DNA from: Bernardetiaceae bacterium
GTDB lineage: Bacteria > Bacteroidota > Bacteroidia > Cytophagales > Bernardetiaceae
DNA: 64,000 nt
Direction: 5' to 3'
Assembly: GCA_020832465.1 (NCBI GenBank)
Contig: JAFIER010000119.1
Location: 18,653-82,652 of the forward strand
Shown here: positions 8,986 to 17,747 of the stretch, one piece after another
Layout: each line of letters begins with the position of its first letter
Position numbering within the stretch: position 1 is the first letter of the stretch
Position numbers and translations under genes: made by a program
The notes under the pieces: generated by a model
What the model saw: the letters and a program-made list of their open reading frames with translations, nothing else
Databases searched by the model: none
Told to the model about the DNA's origin: nothing

Positions 8986-9262
8986 TTACTCTTTATCCTT
9001 TTCTATTTCAGCCTCCCATTCTGCTCTAATTTGTTGAACAAGCGTAATATCAACCTCAAAAATATCGGCAATAGTAGCATCGTCAAAAGTCTCTTTCTGC
9101 ACCAATCGCTGGATATTTAATCGTCGTTTCTCTTCATGCTTTAAACGCCCTTCTTCACGTCCTTCCTCACGTCCTTCCTCACGTCCTTCTTGGATATACT
9201 TATCTTTAATGGCATCTGCCACGAGTTCTTCAATAGTCATATCTTTGCTTAGATTAAAATTT
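8986..9262 (-). pseudogene. Duplicated C-terminal fragment of the adjacent Rpn-type nuclease
   Basis: The translated tail MTIEELVADAIKDKYIQEG...EEGR...NIQRLVQKETFDDATIADI is nearly identical to the C-terminus of the gene at 9312-10328. The DNA match continues past the apparent ATG at 9240 up to about 9258 and then stops abruptly. This fragment has three EEGR units against about six in the full gene. It lacks the nuclease domain, so it is best read as a partial tandem duplication, although a small ORF remains. Confidence 0.75.
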
Positions 9263-9311
9263 TGCTTGATAATGGAAAAGAGAAAATAAGGAGACTTCGC
9301 TTACTTTGGGG

Positions 9312-10328
9312 CTAACTCTCTTCCTCCTCCTCATCATCATTATTTTCTTTCTGTACTTCCCATTCTGCTCTAATTTGTTGAACAAGCGTAATATCAACCT
9401 CAAAAATATCGGCAATAGTAGCATCGTCAAAAGTCTCTTTCTGCACCAATCGCTGGATATTTAATCGTCGTTTCCCTTCATGCTTTAAACGCTCTTCCTC
9501 ACGCCCTTCTTCACGTCCCTCCTCACGTCCTTCTTCACGTCCCTCTTCACGTCCCTCTTCACGTCCTTCTTGGATATACTTATCTTTAATGGCATCTGCC
9601 ACGAGTTCTTCAATAGTCATATCTTTGCTTAGATTAAATAAGGTAAAAACTTCGTTTTCAAATAAATTGCCTTGCTCACGGTTTTTAAAGCTTGTGTAAT
9701 ATTTGATAAAAGTTAAAAGTTGTCTTATTGTCTGAGAGTCGTAGTTAGCAACTTTGAGCTGACGCACTAACTCTATTTTCCAAACATACATATTACCTTC
9801 GGCTTCTTTGATGGATTTTAAAGTCGTAAGCATCACAATACTAAACGGATTATTAGGCTTCTCGAGTTCCTTTTCTGTAAAGTTGACCACCTTAAAAATG
9901 GGATAAGTATAGCGCAAACTCAAACCGTGATACTCATAAGTATAGGTATCGGGCGCAAAACTTTTATTATCGTCCGTAAAAATAGCCAGTGAAGTCAAGT
10001 CATGCTCACCAAAACGGTCTCTAATGCGATAAAACATAGTGAACATGCGTTTTGGAAAATCAACATCAGTGTAGCCCTGTATCTCTATATGTACTAAAAC
10101 CCAACGCTCTTCGCCGTTGTGTAAAAAAAACTTGATGAGCTTATCAGTCCGTCGTTTTTTCTCCATCGAGGGCGGATATATTTCGTCGAGTTCTTTGTCT
10201 AAAAATTCAGGCTTTTGATTGAAATCAACTTCGTCGGAAAGCTCTGGAAAGAAGTAGTACATAAAAGGCTTAAAAAGCGAACGAATAATGCCTTTCCACA
10301 GTGCATCTTTAGAAAAATTGATATACAT
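9312..10328 (-). CDS. Rpn family nuclease / PD-(D/E)XK transposase-like protein
   Basis: A 338-residue protein. The start MYINFSKDALWKGIIRSLF and the core FFLHNGEERWVLVHIEIQGYTDVDFPKRMFTMFYRIRDRF fit the recombination-promoting nuclease (Rpn/YhgA-like) family, whose catalytic ExQ variant of PD-(D/E)XK is seen at HIEIQ. Then come YHGLSLRYTYPIFKVV, a tandem EEGR run (12-base DNA repeat) and a helical DNA-binding-like tail (ATIADIFEVDITLVQQI). Such genes spread and decay readily. The duplicated tail downstream shows recent rearrangement. Confidence 0.82.
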   Translation of the reverse strand: MYINFSKDALWKGIIRSLFKPFMYYFFPELSDEVDFNQKPEFLDKELDEIYPPSMEKKRRTDKLIKFFLHNGEERWVLVHIEIQGYTDVDFPKRMFTMFYRIRDRFGEHDLTSLAIFTDDNKSFAPDTYTYEYHGLSLRYTYPIFKVVNFTEKELEKPNNPFSIVMLTTLKSIKEAEGNMYVWKIELVRQLKVANYDSQTIRQLLTFIKYYTSFKNREQGNLFENEVFTLFNLSKDMTIEELVADAIKDKYIQEGREEGREEGREEGREEGREEGREEERLKHEGKRRLNIQRLVQKETFDDATIADIFEVDITLVQQIRAEWEVQKENNDDEEEEES

Positions 10329-10380
10329 AGCATAAAGAGTTTGATTGATAAAATAGGCTTTGATAGTTTTTTTTTAAAAT

Positions 10381-11340
10381 TTATCCGCAACCGCCGCAAC
10401 CACCGCCGCCACAACCAGCATCACCGCCGCCACCACCATCGCTACCACTGCTGTCAAATCCAGAAAAATCAAGACTATCAAAAGAAAAGTCGCTCAATTT
10501 AGTACTCATATCCATGCCACCTACCTCAAACATATCAAAAATATTTCCCGTCATAACTCCGTCCGCATTGTAAATGTACATCCAAAAAAGCATATCACTT
10601 GCATCAGCATCGATGTAAGTGCCATTGTTATCAATGCGATTTTTCTCTTCATTTAATGAAATTTGCTGGAGCTCGGCAAGCCAATCGGCAGTTTCTAAGA
10701 TTAAGAAAAGGTTTGAACCAATTTTTTGATTCAAATAACTGATGCGCTTACTTAAATCAGGAATTTCTTCAATTTCTTTGCGATAGACTGCGAGTTCATT
10801 TTTTAATTCTTGTTGGATTTGATAGCCTTTTTTATTGAGCGTATAGTTGTCATAAAAAAGCCCCATAATTAGTGTAATAATAGCAACAGCACCTAAGAAA
10901 AAACGCAATCCTCCATTTATCTGTAAAGCAGGGACAAGCACCACTATGCCTAATAGCACACCCAAGGCAATATAGACTAAACCCGCACTTTTTTTCTTTG
11001 TCCAAGTTTGAAAATTACCCTTAGTCAGAATATTTTGCTTGAGACTTGTTTTTGAACGATAATTAGTTGCTAAGGCTTCGATGAATAGCGAAATTGTAAT
11101 GTATTCATTCTTTTTTATCTGTTCGAGCATAGCTTGTTCGTTAGCAGGCAGATTTTGAGGTGCTTTTTCAAAATGAGGACCACGTGAAAGCAATAGTGTC
11201 TCTTCACTTTTTTGAATGCGTACAAATCCTGCATGGACAAGCCTCATGAGTGTAAGTTTGAAAATAGTTTTCTTATCCGACTCGAGCGTATCGAGCATCA
11301 ATTGGGTTTGTGGCGCAGTAAGTTTTTCAAGCCATGCCAT
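10381..11340 (-). CDS. TIGR04222-like membrane protein with Gly/Cys-rich tail
   Basis: A 319-residue protein beginning MAWLEKLTAPQTQLML. It has two hydrophobic segments in the middle (LVYIALGVLLGIVVLVP and LGAVAIITLIMGLFY) and ends in a low-complexity tail of glycine runs with repeated single cysteines (GGGGDAGCGGGGCGGCG). That pattern matches the TIGR04222 membrane family, whose role is unknown. Its start lies inside the 3' end of the GRDP-like gene (43-base overlap), so the two are translationally coupled and likely partners. Confidence 0.72.
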   Translation of the reverse strand: MAWLEKLTAPQTQLMLDTLESDKKTIFKLTLMRLVHAGFVRIQKSEETLLLSRGPHFEKAPQNLPANEQAMLEQIKKNEYITISLFIEALATNYRSKTSLKQNILTKGNFQTWTKKKSAGLVYIALGVLLGIVVLVPALQINGGLRFFLGAVAIITLIMGLFYDNYTLNKKGYQIQQELKNELAVYRKEIEEIPDLSKRISYLNQKIGSNLFLILETADWLAELQQISLNEEKNRIDNNGTYIDADASDMLFWMYIYNADGVMTGNIFDMFEVGGMDMSTKLSDFSFDSLDFSGFDSSGSDGGGGGDAGCGGGGCGGCG

Positions 11341-11846
11341 AATTGTTGGGGTTTGGGTAAGATAAAATAACGGTGCATATTCACTCTTTTAAAATATACT
11401 TCACGAAAACGGATCTCCGAAGGTTTCCAAATATCAGAAGGCGGTTCGATTTCAAACTTCAATGTATAAATTTTTTTTGTAAATTCATAATAATTCATAA
11501 ATTTTTCACCTTCTTTTTTTCCACCCTTTGTAGGACCGTGATGAATATTTTGATTTAATGTCTTTTGGCAAAAATCCTCCCAATAAGACCGTGTATAAAG
11601 CAGGTGCAAATGCCATACTTGGTCTATCTCGTCCGAAGGCGTGAGCGGCTGTGGCGAAATACAAATCAAGAACATAAATTTTTTGTACTCTGTAAAGCAA
11701 CGCAAAGCATAATCATGATTCCAGCCATTCTCGCGCTTGAGCCTATCAATAAAAGAAAGTTTTTCGCACCCACTATCCACAAAAAAACGGCTTATTCTTT
11801 CCCACAAAACTTGCTCGTCTTGGCTTAGATTCATAGCTCTACTCAT
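11298..11846 (-). CDS. GRDP-like (glycine-rich domain-containing protein-like) protein
   Basis: About 182 residues; I favour a start at MSRAMNLSQ (11846) or MNLSQ (11837). The motif IDQVWHLHLLYTRSYWEDFC is the signature of the GRDP-like family (VDxxWHxHLL), with a YALRCFTEYKKFMFL helix before it. The family is known mainly from plants and fungi, with bacterial members next to TIGR04222 proteins, as here. Molecular function is not established. It overlaps the next gene by 43 bases. Confidence 0.7.
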   Translation of the reverse strand: MSRAMNLSQDEQVLWERISRFFVDSGCEKLSFIDRLKRENGWNHDYALRCFTEYKKFMFLICISPQPLTPSDEIDQVWHLHLLYTRSYWEDFCQKTLNQNIHHGPTKGGKKEGEKFMNYYEFTKKIYTLKFEIEPPSDIWKPSEIRFREVYFKRVNMHRYFILPKPQQLWHGLKNLLRHKPN

Positions 11847-11861
11847 AAAACACACTTAAAC

Positions 11862-12803
11862 TTAGGCAAGGCTATTTCCTTTTAAAAATTCTTGTATTGG
11901 CATACGTTTTTTTCCTGGTGCTTGCAACTCTTCGATAGCTAATAAGCTGTTATCTTTGCAGTAAAGATGTACAAAATCTTTATTATTGGTAGTTAATTCA
12001 CCCACTTTAGCATCTGATGTAGTTATATTTTCTAAAACTTGGGTTTTAAAAATTTTATACACCGTATTCTTGATTTGCAGGCGCGCACTAGGATAAGGTG
12101 AAAGCCCACGCACAAAATTATGTACTTCTGGCGCTGTTTGTAGTTCAGGCTTTATAAAACAATCCTCTGTAAAAATCTTTGATGCTTTTTTAAGATTTCC
12201 GTCCGCCTGTGGCTGTACTTCGACGGGGTGCTTACCTTCTAAAATGGCATTCACTGTGCGCAATACAAGCTGTGCACCTTTTTCCATAAGTTTATCGTGC
12301 AAGCTTCCCGCATTGTCTTCGGGCAGTATCAATTCTTTTTCTCTGAAAATAATATCACCTGTATCAATAGCATGACGCAGAAAAAATGTAGTAAGCCCAG
12401 TTTCAGTTTCGCCATTGATAATTGCCCAATTGATGGGGGCTGCGCCTCTGTACTGTGGGAGTAGCGAGGCATGCAAGTTCAAAGTGCCTTTAGGAGGCAT
12501 ATTCCAAACAGCTTCGGGTAGCATACGAAAAGCTACCACGATTTGTAAGTCAGCTTTATAGCTCGCTAACTCGTCCAAAAAAACAGGATCTTTAAGATTT
12601 GTAGGTTGCAATACGGGTAGGTTATACTTTTCTGCGGCTTCTTTAACAGCTGAAGGTCGCAGTTTTTTACCTCTACCCGCTTTTTTGTCTGGTGCAGTGA
12701 TTACAGCTACAACTTGAAAACCTTCACGAACTAAAATTTCCAAACTCGGTACCGCAAAATCAGGCGTACCCATAAAAATAATACGAAAATTGTTTTTGCT
12801 CAT
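11862..12803 (-). CDS. fmt: Methionyl-tRNA formyltransferase
   Basis: Formylates initiator Met-tRNA using 10-formyltetrahydrofolate. A 313-residue protein of normal length. The N-terminal domain has MGTPDFAVPSLEILV, the formyltransferase signature with catalytic Asn-His-Asp region (NLHASLLPQYRGAAPINWAI, DTGDII), and a C-terminal OB-like domain (FVRGLSPYPSARLQI, GKKRMPIQEFL). The gene lies just upstream of the GRDP-like gene (16-base gap) and may head that transcript. Confidence 0.95.
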   Translation of the reverse strand: MSKNNFRIIFMGTPDFAVPSLEILVREGFQVVAVITAPDKKAGRGKKLRPSAVKEAAEKYNLPVLQPTNLKDPVFLDELASYKADLQIVVAFRMLPEAVWNMPPKGTLNLHASLLPQYRGAAPINWAIINGETETGLTTFFLRHAIDTGDIIFREKELILPEDNAGSLHDKLMEKGAQLVLRTVNAILEGKHPVEVQPQADGNLKKASKIFTEDCFIKPELQTAPEVHNFVRGLSPYPSARLQIKNTVYKIFKTQVLENITTSDAKVGELTTNNKDFVHLYCKDNSLLAIEELQAPGKKRMPIQEFLKGNSLA

Positions 12804-13147
12804 ATTTAAACTTTAACTCCCAATTTTTTAAAATCATTTAAAGATTGCCACTTTAAAATCGCATAATAAAGCAAACCTCATAATGTTTGCACAATGTATT
12901 TGCAATTTACATTTTTTATGATTCGATTCCAAATCGAAATATATGCTTTTACGTCTAAGAATTATTATTATTTCAAGACAAAATGGCAAAGCAAAATTTA
13001 TTAAATATGCTACTTTGATTGAACATTGTATATAAAAACCTCATTTTGGTATAAAACAATAGCTATGCACGATTTACCTCTGCTTCCACTCGGCCAAAGG
13101 GCGAGCAGGGCATAAAATTTACAAAAAAATTTGCAAAAGACTATAAT
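12804..13147. other. Divergent intergenic region
   Basis: About 340 AT-rich bases between the divergent fmt and marC genes. No reading frame, RNA gene or repeat was recognised apart from a possible marC promoter at its right end. Confidence 0.5.
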
Positions 13148-13180
13148 CTTGCTTTTATTGGAAAAAAAATCATACTTTTG
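13148..13180 (+). promoter_or_regulatory. Candidate promoter for marC
   Basis: CTTG (13148-13151), a 21-base spacer and TACTTTTG (13173-13180) resemble the Bacteroidota -33 TTTG / -7 TAnnTTTG promoter. It would start transcription about 25 bases before the marC ATG. Only the -7 box is strong. Confidence 0.35.
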
Positions 13181-13208
13181 GGTTTTAATTTTTATCAAAA
13201 CAAGATTT

Positions 13209-13859
13209 ATGGAAGGAATCGATACTGCTATCAAATTCGGACTGCTTGCGCTTACGTCTTATTTTACGATTATGAATCCCTTTGGGGTAATGCCTGTTTT
13301 TGTTACAATGACAGCCAACTTAAGCAAAGCAGAGCGTCGCAAAACTGCACTTAAAGCTACTATTACTGCTTTTTTTACGTTGTTATTATTTGCGCTTACG
13401 GGGCAGTTTTTATTTAATTTTTTTGGTATTTCAGCAAATGCTTTTCGCGTTGTAGGTGGAATTATCTTTTTTATGATGGGCTACGATATGTTACAAGCAC
13501 GCCTTATTCGCACTAAAATGACCGACGAGAGTGCAAAAAGCTATGTAACAGATATTTCTATTACACCACTTGCCATTCCTATGCTATCAGGTCCTGGTGC
13601 GATAACAAACTCTATTGTTTTGATGGAAGATGCCAAAGACATCGGTGAAAAAACAGCCTTAGTTATTTCTATGATTGCTATATGCGTAATTACACTTGCC
13701 GTACTTTTAAGTGCATCTACGCTTTCTAAGTTTTTGGGAGAAACTGGTAATAAAATTTTGATGCGCCTTATGGGCTTAATTGTTATGGTTATTGCTGTTG
13801 AATTTATGATTAACGGACTTGGTCCGATTATTCAAGATATTGTGCGGGGCATCAATTAA
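13209..13859 (+). CDS. MarC-family integral membrane protein
   Basis: 216 residues from MEGIDTAIKFGL (13209; the longer reading from 13131 runs through the promoter). There are six hydrophobic helices, with family blocks TIMNPFGVMPVF, FRVVGGIIFFMMGYDML, TPLAIPMLSGPGAITNSIVL and ILMRLMGLIVMVIAVEF. The family resembles small transporters. The early claim of a role in multiple antibiotic resistance was not upheld, so substrate is left open. Single gene. Confidence 0.9.
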   Translation: MEGIDTAIKFGLLALTSYFTIMNPFGVMPVFVTMTANLSKAERRKTALKATITAFFTLLLFALTGQFLFNFFGISANAFRVVGGIIFFMMGYDMLQARLIRTKMTDESAKSYVTDISITPLAIPMLSGPGAITNSIVLMEDAKDIGEKTALVISMIAICVITLAVLLSASTLSKFLGETGNKILMRLMGLIVMVIAVEFMINGLGPIIQDIVRGIN

Positions 13860-13920
13860 AAGTAGCCTTAAACCTATAAACGCAAAATAGCCTCTTGCGT
13901 ATTTGCTGTTTTTTAGGTAA

Positions 13921-13959
13921 AATAGAACTAAAATTTCTAAGAGAAATTTTAGTTCTATT
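13921..13959. repeat. Hairpin repeat
   Basis: AATAGAACTAAAATTTCT pairs with its complement around a 3-base loop, with 18 perfect pairs. It lies between marC and the double-AAA gene. It is a variant of the dispersed hairpin set and may also end marC transcription. Confidence 0.65.
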
Positions 13960-14049
13960 TGGATTTCACGTGTTTTTAATGTAGTTTTAAAAATCGAAAA
14001 ATCGTTAATTTATATTTTTCTATAAGGATTTGCCTTTATACAACTGCTT

Positions 14050-16707
14050 ATGGTGTTTCGGACAAAGAAAAATTTGGAGCAAGCCTACAAGTTTAAAAGC
14101 CTCAAAACTTACGCTTCCACAGAGTGGCTTGCGGATGGCATGAAGCGTTATCGCACAGTTTTCGAAGCTTCGGAAACTTCTTATCTTTATGCGGAGCTGG
14201 CACTTTACAACAAACTCTACGATGTCGAAGACTGGGAGGTGCAAATTACACTCAAGAGCTACCGCATTCAAGCACCTAACAACAGAGAGGAGATTTGTAA
14301 AATCAATGTTACACAAAAAGTAAGCAAAGATATACCTATTTTTTATGTGCGTGAGGGCTGGGGTAACCACGAAAAAGGGGCTTTTTGGACAAGAGGAGAC
14401 TATATCTGGGAAGCTTATATCAATGGAGAGCTTGCTGGTTCGCGTCCTTTTTATATTGAAAATGGTGGTATCGTTACGCCAGAGGAAAATCCTTATTTTA
14501 CAATAGAAAATATTGCACTTTACGAAGGCGCAAATCAAGGTGTAGAAAAATCTGAAAGGGTGTATTTAAGCGAATTTTCAGCTACTGATACGCGTTATGT
14601 ATGGGCAGAATTGCTTATACAAAATAAGCAACAAGAAGATTGGTTCTGTGAGTTTGTTTTTAATTTTTATAACAGCGCAGGGCAACTTAAAGGACGTACT
14701 ATTGAGCTCAGAAGGGTATCGAGAAACGAGGGTGCCATCACTTTTGCTACGGGCTGGGGCTCTGACGGCAAAGGTTCTTGGCATTATAATCACTATCGCT
14801 TAGAAATCGTTTTTATGGATAAGCTCATTGCAGTTATGCCATTCAAAGTAGGAAAAAAGGCAGTAGAAGGAACAGCACCTTTTATTAGCGGGCAAGCAAT
14901 TTTGAGAATGTTGCATAAATATACACCAGAATTGCAAGAGCAAGAAGCTACACTCGAAGAAGTTATAGGAGACATCGACGAGCTTGTCGGTTTGTATGCT
15001 ATCAAAAGAAAAATCAAAGACTATACGCAATACCTCAAATTTGTACAAATACGAAGAGAACATGGGTTTAAAGAAGAAGAAAAACTCAATTTACACGCTG
15101 TTTTTAAGGGAAACCCCGGCACTGGAAAAACAACGCTTGCACGCCTTTTAGGTAAAATTTATAAAAATCTTGGGCTTTTGAGTACTGGTACTGTACACGA
15201 AGTAGGACGTGCCGAACTCGTAGGGCAGTTTATAGGACAGACCGCGCCCAAAGTCAAAGAACTTATCGAAAAAGCACGTGGTGGTGTGCTTTTTATCGAT
15301 GAAGCCTACTCACTTGTACGCAACAATGACGATGGAAAAGATTATGGGCAAGAAGTTATAGAGACTCTCGTCAAAGAAATGTCTGACGGACACGGCGATA
15401 TAGCCATTATTGCCGCCGGCTATCCCAAAGAAATGAACGTTTTTTTGAAGTCTAATCCAGGACTTAAATCACGTTTTGCGCTGCAATTTGACTTCCCTGA
15501 TTACATGCCACAAGAACTTTTTCAAATTGCAGAACTTGCCTCACAAAAATATGAAATTAAATTTTCGCCAGAAGCCAAAACATTATTTCATAAAAAAATT
15601 ACAGATGCCTATCGTAAAAGAGATGCTTCTTTTGGAAATGCAAGGGCTGTATATAATATGATTGAAGAGGTCAAGATTAGCTTAGGGCTTCGCATTATGG
15701 CACAAAAAGAAGAGCATAAAGCGAAAAACGAAAAACTCTCTAAAACAGAGCTAAGCGAAGTGCTTCCTATAGATGTCGAACAAATGAATGAATTTAAGCA
15801 AAAAGCTATCCCTCAAATCGATGTCGATGAAGAGCTACTCGAAGAAGCACTGAACGAACTCAATGAAATGATTGGCTTAAAATCCGTCAAAGAAAGGGTA
15901 TATGAGCTTGTAAAATTAGTGCGTTTTTATCGTCAAACAAACCGCTTGATTCTCAATCATTTTTCTTTACATAGCATTTTTAAAGGAAACCCTGGCACAG
16001 GTAAGACAACCGTGGCGCGCCTGCTATCTAAAATATACCGTGCCTTAGGTATTCTCGAGCGTGGACATATTGTAGAGTGCGATAGACAAGGACTCGTTGC
16101 AGGGTTTGTAGGACAAACAGCCATTAAAACCAATGATAAAATAGAAGAATCTATTGGCGGTATGCTTTTTATAGATGAAGCCTACTCGCTCTCTTCAAGT
16201 GCTGAAACGCATAATGACTTCGGAAGAGAAGCATTAGAAATTATTTTAAAGCAAATGGAAGACAGAAGGGGAGAATTTGTCGTTATAGCTGCCGGCTATC
16301 CTGATAATATGGATAAATTCTTAGCCTCTAATCCAGGGTTAAAATCTCGTTTTGATAAAACCTTTATTTTTGAAGATTTTACAGCCGAAGAACTTTATCA
16401 AATTGCTGTTTTTTTCTTAGATAAAGCAAATTTAGAGGCTGATAAAAATGCTGAAAAATACCTAAGAGATTCGCTCAACGAGTTAATTTTACGCAAGGAT
16501 AAGTTTTTTGGTAATGCAAGAACAGTACGCAAAATCATAGAAGAAGCTATAAAACAGCAGCACCTAAGGGTAGCCCAAATTCCAATAGAAAAACGTACAC
16601 AAAAAATATTAAAATACATCAAACGTGAAGATTTGGAAAAAATTAGCTTCAAAAATGATGAGCTTAGTGGTAAACGCCCCGTCGGGTTTAGGCTTTCTGA
16701 TAAATAG
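14050..16707 (+). CDS. Double-AAA+ ATPase (CbbX/SpoVK-like) with duplicated N-terminal beta domains
   Basis: 885 residues in a 2+2 design. Two N-terminal copies (about 15-145 and 155-285) share a GWG-n-KG-n-W-n-Y-n-E-n-PF pattern and look like beta domains. Two CbbX-type AAA+ modules follow: Walker A GNPGTGKTT at about residues 354 and 646, Walker B LFIDEAYS in each, and sensor/arginine-finger motifs AAGYPKEM / AAGYPDNM with NPGLKSRF. Relatives remodel Rubisco or act in ESX secretion; here the target is unknown. The protein is cytosolic with no signal peptide, and the gene is single, upstream of a restriction island. Confidence 0.88.
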   Translation: MVFRTKKNLEQAYKFKSLKTYASTEWLADGMKRYRTVFEASETSYLYAELALYNKLYDVEDWEVQITLKSYRIQAPNNREEICKINVTQKVSKDIPIFYVREGWGNHEKGAFWTRGDYIWEAYINGELAGSRPFYIENGGIVTPEENPYFTIENIALYEGANQGVEKSERVYLSEFSATDTRYVWAELLIQNKQQEDWFCEFVFNFYNSAGQLKGRTIELRRVSRNEGAITFATGWGSDGKGSWHYNHYRLEIVFMDKLIAVMPFKVGKKAVEGTAPFISGQAILRMLHKYTPELQEQEATLEEVIGDIDELVGLYAIKRKIKDYTQYLKFVQIRREHGFKEEEKLNLHAVFKGNPGTGKTTLARLLGKIYKNLGLLSTGTVHEVGRAELVGQFIGQTAPKVKELIEKARGGVLFIDEAYSLVRNNDDGKDYGQEVIETLVKEMSDGHGDIAIIAAGYPKEMNVFLKSNPGLKSRFALQFDFPDYMPQELFQIAELASQKYEIKFSPEAKTLFHKKITDAYRKRDASFGNARAVYNMIEEVKISLGLRIMAQKEEHKAKNEKLSKTELSEVLPIDVEQMNEFKQKAIPQIDVDEELLEEALNELNEMIGLKSVKERVYELVKLVRFYRQTNRLILNHFSLHSIFKGNPGTGKTTVARLLSKIYRALGILERGHIVECDRQGLVAGFVGQTAIKTNDKIEESIGGMLFIDEAYSLSSSAETHNDFGREALEIILKQMEDRRGEFVVIAAGYPDNMDKFLASNPGLKSRFDKTFIFEDFTAEELYQIAVFFLDKANLEADKNAEKYLRDSLNELILRKDKFFGNARTVRKIIEEAIKQQHLRVAQIPIEKRTQKILKYIKREDLEKISFKNDELSGKRPVGFRLSDK

Positions 16708-16757
16708 CAGGGAATAAGGTAGTTTTTTAATTGTTTCACAAAATATCATAGAACCAA

Positions 16758-17747
16758 ATGTATAAATCGGTTTCAGATAAATTGACAACAGTAATAGAAA
16801 AAAATACTTTCTATTTCTTCAACAAAGATTTTGAGCAGGAGTATGAAGGTTATGTTACTTCGCTACGAGAAACATTGCTTGTTGTCAAAAATAGAATTGA
16901 TAATGAGGGACTTAAAAAAGAAATTTTTGAAGACCTTTTACACACTAAAGAAAATGGCTTGCGAGCCTTACTTGCACTTACTGGTTTTTCTAATGAGTAT
17001 TTGAAGCGACTTATTACTATAATCAGAATTGTCGATAATGTGGAATTGAACAAACTTGTGTATAAAAGCAAATGGTATGAAGAAAAAAGCAATGAAAATA
17101 TAAAAGAGTGGTCTGATGCGTTTATCCAAAAGAAACTTATTTCTGAGGACAGTAAAAATACATATTTTCGGAAAGGTCTTGTAAATATTTTTTTTGAGGG
17201 CTCGTCAATTCCATTTTTAGCAAGTACAATACCGCTTTTTGAGCTTAAAAAATTGAGTATTTCAAAACTAAAGTTTGAAGTAACAGAAATGCTCGATACG
17301 CTCATTCGTTACAAAGAAAAAGGAAGCTATTCAGGGAAAAAAGCAAATAACCCTGAAATGCTTATCGAGGATTTGTTAGACAAGTTAGACTTATCTTTTG
17401 AGCGAGGAGATTTAACAGAGCTTATCGATAATGCCCCTGATAATAAACGCACTATGGATTTTATCATTCCTAATAAGAAAAATCCTAAGGTTATTGTCGA
17501 GTGTTCGTTTTTAGCAACAACATCTTCTGGGCAGGGTGATAAATCAAAAACCGAAATTTCTATAGATAAGTTAATCAAACAGCATTATCCTAAGGCTAAA
17601 TTTATCGGTTTCGTAGATGGTATTGGTTGGTACGTTCGAAAAGGAGACTTGAAGCGAATGGTTACAGCTTACGAAGATGTTTTTACTTTCCACAAAGAGG
17701 AATTGAAACGTTTTGAAAAACTTTTAATTGAAAACTTATTACAATGA
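16758..17747 (+). CDS. Type II restriction endonuclease, DpnII-like
   Basis: 329 residues. The C-terminal half shows a PD-(D/E)XK-type core: KRTMDFIIPNKK followed by PKVIVECSFLATTSSGQGDK and a helix with EISIDKLIKQHYP, then FIGFVDGIGWYVRKGDL. This resembles the DpnII family (FDFVI ... IExxF ... GSK). It overlaps the next gene, a DNA methyltransferase, by ATGA (17744-17747), the classic layout of a restriction-modification pair. The recognition sequence cannot be read from the protein. Confidence 0.8.
   Translation: MYKSVSDKLTTVIEKNTFYFFNKDFEQEYEGYVTSLRETLLVVKNRIDNEGLKKEIFEDLLHTKENGLRALLALTGFSNEYLKRLITIIRIVDNVELNKLVYKSKWYEEKSNENIKEWSDAFIQKKLISEDSKNTYFRKGLVNIFFEGSSIPFLASTIPLFELKKLSISKLKFEVTEMLDTLIRYKEKGSYSGKKANNPEMLIEDLLDKLDLSFERGDLTELIDNAPDNKRTMDFIIPNKKNPKVIVECSFLATTSSGQGDKSKTEISIDKLIKQHYPKAKFIGFVDGIGWYVRKGDLKRMVTAYEDVFTFHKEELKRFEKLLIENLLQ

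Noticed and set aside
9120..9600. Tandem short repeats suggestive of a CRISPR array
   Set aside because: The repeated 12-base unit is in frame and encodes EEGR inside an Rpn-type protein; there are no unique spacers.
12804..13147. tRNA or riboswitch upstream of fmt/marC
   Set aside because: No cloverleaf or known aptamer core was found on either strand.
13876..13912. Possible terminator after marC (ACGCAA ... TTGCGT, then T-rich)
   Set aside because: The stem is only six pairs and the T-run is interrupted, so I did not list it as a terminator.
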